Source of the DNA: Geochorda sp036562495
GTDB lineage: Bacteria > Bacillota > Limnochordia > Limnochordales > Geochordaceae
NCBI GenBank assembly: GCA_036562495.1
Contig: DATCKA010000066.1
Coordinates: 1-14,893, forward strand
Length of the DNA stretch: 14,893 bases
Direction: 5' to 3'
The notes under the pieces are model-generated. The model had not been told where the DNA came from and made no database searches. It was given only the letters and a program-made list of their open reading frames with translations. Positions within the stretch are counted from its first letter, which is position 1; each line of letters opens with the position of its first letter. Below, one piece after another: positions 12,734-14,893 of the stretch. The position numbers and the translations under genes are program-made.

Positions 12734-14893
12734 TCAAGTATGTACGGGAGGGGGCGGTTCGTGTAGCCCCCCGCGCAGCCCCAGCCGGACATCCTGCCAC
12801 CGCACACCGTCGCCGTGCGGCCGGAGGACCGCCTCCAGGCGAGCGAGCCACGGCAACTCCTCGACCATCTGGGAGAGGCGCAGGAGCGCCTCCTCGGCGC
12901 CCCTCCAGCCGGGTCGCGCCGCCTCGACCAGCTCCCGGGCATCGCGATCCGTCAGCGGCGTGATGCGTACCCAGCGGGCGGAGCCGGCCTCCACCTCCAG
13001 CAGCGGCCCGAAGGTGGCGTCCTGCCGCACCCGCACCCGCAGGGCGCCGGAGAGGTCGCCGTCGGGGCCGCCGTCTTCCACCGGCATCCCGAAGGCCGCC
13101 ATCAGGCGGCGGGTTCCCGAGCCGTCCGGCTCCACCTCCCCCTCGCCCGCCCCTGCGAGCCACCCCTCCACCAGACGGCGCGCACCGGTCCCGTCCACGT
13201 CGTCGAAGAAGACGAGGCGACCGGGAGGCCGGCGACGGTACGCCGCGTACTCGGCGGCCCTCGCCAGCGCGATGGCCGCCGATTCCGGAAACCGGTAGGC
13301 CGGGAAGGGGCGCTCGTGCCCGGCCACCTGTACGGCCCTGGGCTCGCCCATCCGGCACAGCAGCACCGGCTTGGCCAGGCCGACGCGACGCTCCGCCCGC
13401 ACGGCCGCCCGTCGGATGGCGCGTGCCACGGCCTCGGGGTCGCAGCCCGCCACGCAGGCGAAGATGGCGATGACCGCGTCGACGGACGGGTCGGTCAGCG
13501 CCTCGAGCACGGCCGTCTCGTAGGCCGAGGCGCCCGCCAGGGGCCCCAGGTCCACCACGCCGCGGCCCGACACCACCAGCCCCCGCGCCTCGCACGCGTC
13601 AGCGCAGATGGTGGCCACGCCGCCCGAGTTGCTGACGATGGCCACCCCCCTGCCCGCGGGCAACGGCTGGTGGGCCAGCAGCACGGCGACGTCGAACATC
13701 TCCTCCAGCGTGTCGGCCCGGATGACCCCGGCCTGCCGGAAGAGCGCGTCCACCTCCACGTCGCCCTGGGTGGTGGCTCCGATGTGGGCCGCGGCGGCCC
13801 GGCTCCCCGCGGGGCTTCGCGCGCTCTTGACGCACAGCACCGGCTTGCGTGCGCTGACCCGTCGCGCCAGGCGGGCGAAGCGCCGCGGGTTGCCGAAGGT
13901 CTCGAGGTAGAGCATGACCAGGTCCGTCTCGGGATCCTCGTCCCAATAGGCCAGGAGGTCGTTGCCGGAGACGTCGGCGCGGTTTCCCGCCGAGACGAAG
14001 GTGGAGAAGCCCAGCCCACGCTCGGCCGCGTAGGAGAGGATGGCCAGCCCCAGTGCCCCGGAGTGCGAGAAGAAGCCGATGCGCCCCCTGGGCGCCAGCT
14101 CGGGGGCGAGGCTGGCGTTGAGCCGCACCCGGGGATCGGTATTGATGAGGCCCATGCAGTTGGGGCCCAGCATGCGGGCACCCCAGGCCCGCACCGTCTC
14201 CACCAGCTCCCGCTGGCGTGCCGCTCCCTCGGGGCCGCTCTCGGCGAAGCCCGCCGTCAGCACCACCAACGCTCGGGTGCCGGCCCGCACGCAGGCCCGG
14301 GCGACCCCGATCACCTCCGGGGCCGGGACGGCCACGATGGCCAGGTCGACGGGCTCGGGAAGGGCCTCCACCGAGGGGTAGGCCCGCACGCCGTGCACCG
14401 ACGACGCTTCGCGGTTGACGGGATAGATGGTGCCCGTGAAGCCCGCAGCCAGGGCGTAGCGAAAGACCATGCCGCCGATGCTGTCGGGGTCGCGCGACGC
14501 CCCGACCACCGCGACGGTGCGCGGGCGCAGCAGGGGCACCAGCGAGTTGGCGGTGGCGATGCGCTCGCGCAGCTCGGCCCGCTCCCAGGCCGCCGCGCTC
14601 CCGCTCACGGGGAACTCGACATGCAGGGTCCCGCCCTCCAGGGCCTGGCGCACCTGGAAGCCCGACTCCCGGAAGACCTCCACCATGAGGCGGTTTTCGG
14701 CCAGCACATCGGCCTCGAAGCCGACGAGGCCCTGGCCGGCGGCTATCCCCGCCAGGCGCTCCAGGAGCAGCGTGCCGATGCCGCGCCCCTGGAAGGCGTC
14801 GTCGACCAGGAAGGCCACCTCGGCGGTGTTGCGTCCCGGCAAGGCCACGTAGTTGCCGACGCCTACCACCCGGGCGGCCTCTCCCTCGCCCCA
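12734..14893 (-). CDS. GNAT acetyltransferase fused to NDP-forming acyl-CoA-synthetase-like domains (5' end cut)
   Basis: The frame stays open to the right edge, so the N-terminus is missing; 719 residues remain. About residues 1-85 are the second half of a GNAT domain, with the acetyl-CoA loop QGRGIG at 35-40. A succinyl-CoA-synthetase-like CoA-binding domain follows (TVAVVGASRDPDSIGG, then YPVNREASSVHG). The next domain has SHSGALG with His277, and then AHIGATTQGDVEVDALFRQA, where His370 matches the phospho-His of the family SHTGA motif. A ligase-CoA domain with SNSGGVATICAD comes next. After RRLMAAFGMPV the normal ATP-grasp domain is severely shortened: the expected VVLK and HKSD segments are absent, and the D-x-N-P metal site reads RLEAVLRP. 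Related fusions (Pat/PatZ) are protein lysine acetyltransferases that act on acetyl-CoA synthetase. A regulatory acetyltransferase fits better than an active ADP-forming synthetase. Confidence 0.88.
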   Translation of the reverse strand, partial: WGEGEAARVVGVGNYVALPGRNTAEVAFLVDDAFQGRGIGTLLLERLAGIAAGQGLVGFEADVLAENRLMVEVFRESGFQVRQALEGGTLHVEFPVSGSAAAWERAELRERIATANSLVPLLRPRTVAVVGASRDPDSIGGMVFRYALAAGFTGTIYPVNREASSVHGVRAYPSVEALPEPVDLAIVAVPAPEVIGVARACVRAGTRALVVLTAGFAESGPEGAARQRELVETVRAWGARMLGPNCMGLINTDPRVRLNASLAPELAPRGRIGFFSHSGALGLAILSYAAERGLGFSTFVSAGNRADVSGNDLLAYWDEDPETDLVMLYLETFGNPRRFARLARRVSARKPVLCVKSARSPAGSRAAAAHIGATTQGDVEVDALFRQAGVIRADTLEEMFDVAVLLAHQPLPAGRGVAIVSNSGGVATICADACEARGLVVSGRGVVDLGPLAGASAYETAVLEALTDPSVDAVIAIFACVAGCDPEAVARAIRRAAVRAERRVGLAKPVLLCRMGEPRAVQVAGHERPFPAYRFPESAAIALARAAEYAAYRRRPPGRLVFFDDVDGTGARRLVEGWLAGAGEGEVEPDGSGTRRLMAAFGMPVEDGGPDGDLSGALRVRVRQDATFGPLLEVEAGSARWVRITPLTDRDARELVEAARPGWRGAEEALLRLSQMVEELPWLARLEAVLRPHGDGVRWQDVRLGLRGGLHEPPPPVHT

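Noticed and set aside
12216..13595. A second minus-strand frame of 459 codons inside the GNAT fusion and beyond
   Set aside because: Arg/Gly/Pro-rich out-of-frame reading; the main frame carries the CoA-binding and His motifs.

Overview
The window is about 14.9 kb of very GC-rich bacterial DNA with G/C-ending codons and almost no free space. It fits a high-GC, endospore-forming member of the Bacillota (a Limnochordia, Symbiobacteriia or Thermaerobacter-type lineage). That placement is inference. It rests on a CIRCE/HrcA operator and SigA-type promoter ahead of groESL, strong Shine-Dalgarno sequences, a ComA-type phosphosulfolactate synthase (sulfolactate is known from Bacillus spores), an RsfA-like Myb/SANT protein, and a Ku/LigD end-joining locus.

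Layout. (1) The N-terminal part of a GreA-type factor runs off the left edge on the minus strand (1-219). (2) Divergent from it is a plus-strand end-joining block: ku (360-1262), an ATP-dependent ligase homologous to the LigD ligase domain (1207-2238), and a LigD-type primase/polymerase (2235-3176). A coiled-coil protein with a Myb/SANT-like head follows (3240-4043). (3) A minus-strand group comes next: an Mrp/ApbC Fe-S carrier ATPase (4024-5127), phosphosulfolactate synthase (5256-6161), malate dehydrogenase (6258-7187) and carbamate kinase (7219-8163). (4) groES-groEL (8375-10333, plus) is read from a promoter/CIRCE region and closed by a strong terminator. (5) A plus-strand pair overlapping by 4 nt: an alpha/beta-hydrolase-fold protein with Asp at the nucleophile position (10512-11345) and a BadF/N-acetylglucosamine-kinase-like ATPase (11342-12385). 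(6) On the minus strand are a small PC4-like nucleic-acid-binding protein (12382-12654) and, upstream of it, a long GNAT plus NDP-forming acyl-CoA-synthetase-like fusion (12734 to the right edge). The ATP-grasp part of that fusion looks collapsed.

How it works together. Ku, ligase and polymerase make a minimal NHEJ set in which the usual LigD fusion is split into two proteins. The next gene may be a DNA-binding partner or a spore-stage regulator. The carbamate kinase, malate dehydrogenase and ComA genes are arranged like an operon but do not form one known pathway. GroES/GroEL is the standard HrcA-controlled chaperonin operon. Most other genes look like ordinary housekeeping or metabolic functions.

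No stretch over 300 bases lacks a gene. The longest gaps are 220-359 (a small palindrome, no convincing promoter), 5128-5255 (an AT-rich patch), 8164-8374 (groESL promoter and CIRCE) and 10334-10511 (groEL terminator, then nothing recognisable). I saw no tRNA, rRNA, CRISPR array, insertion sequence or prophage gene.
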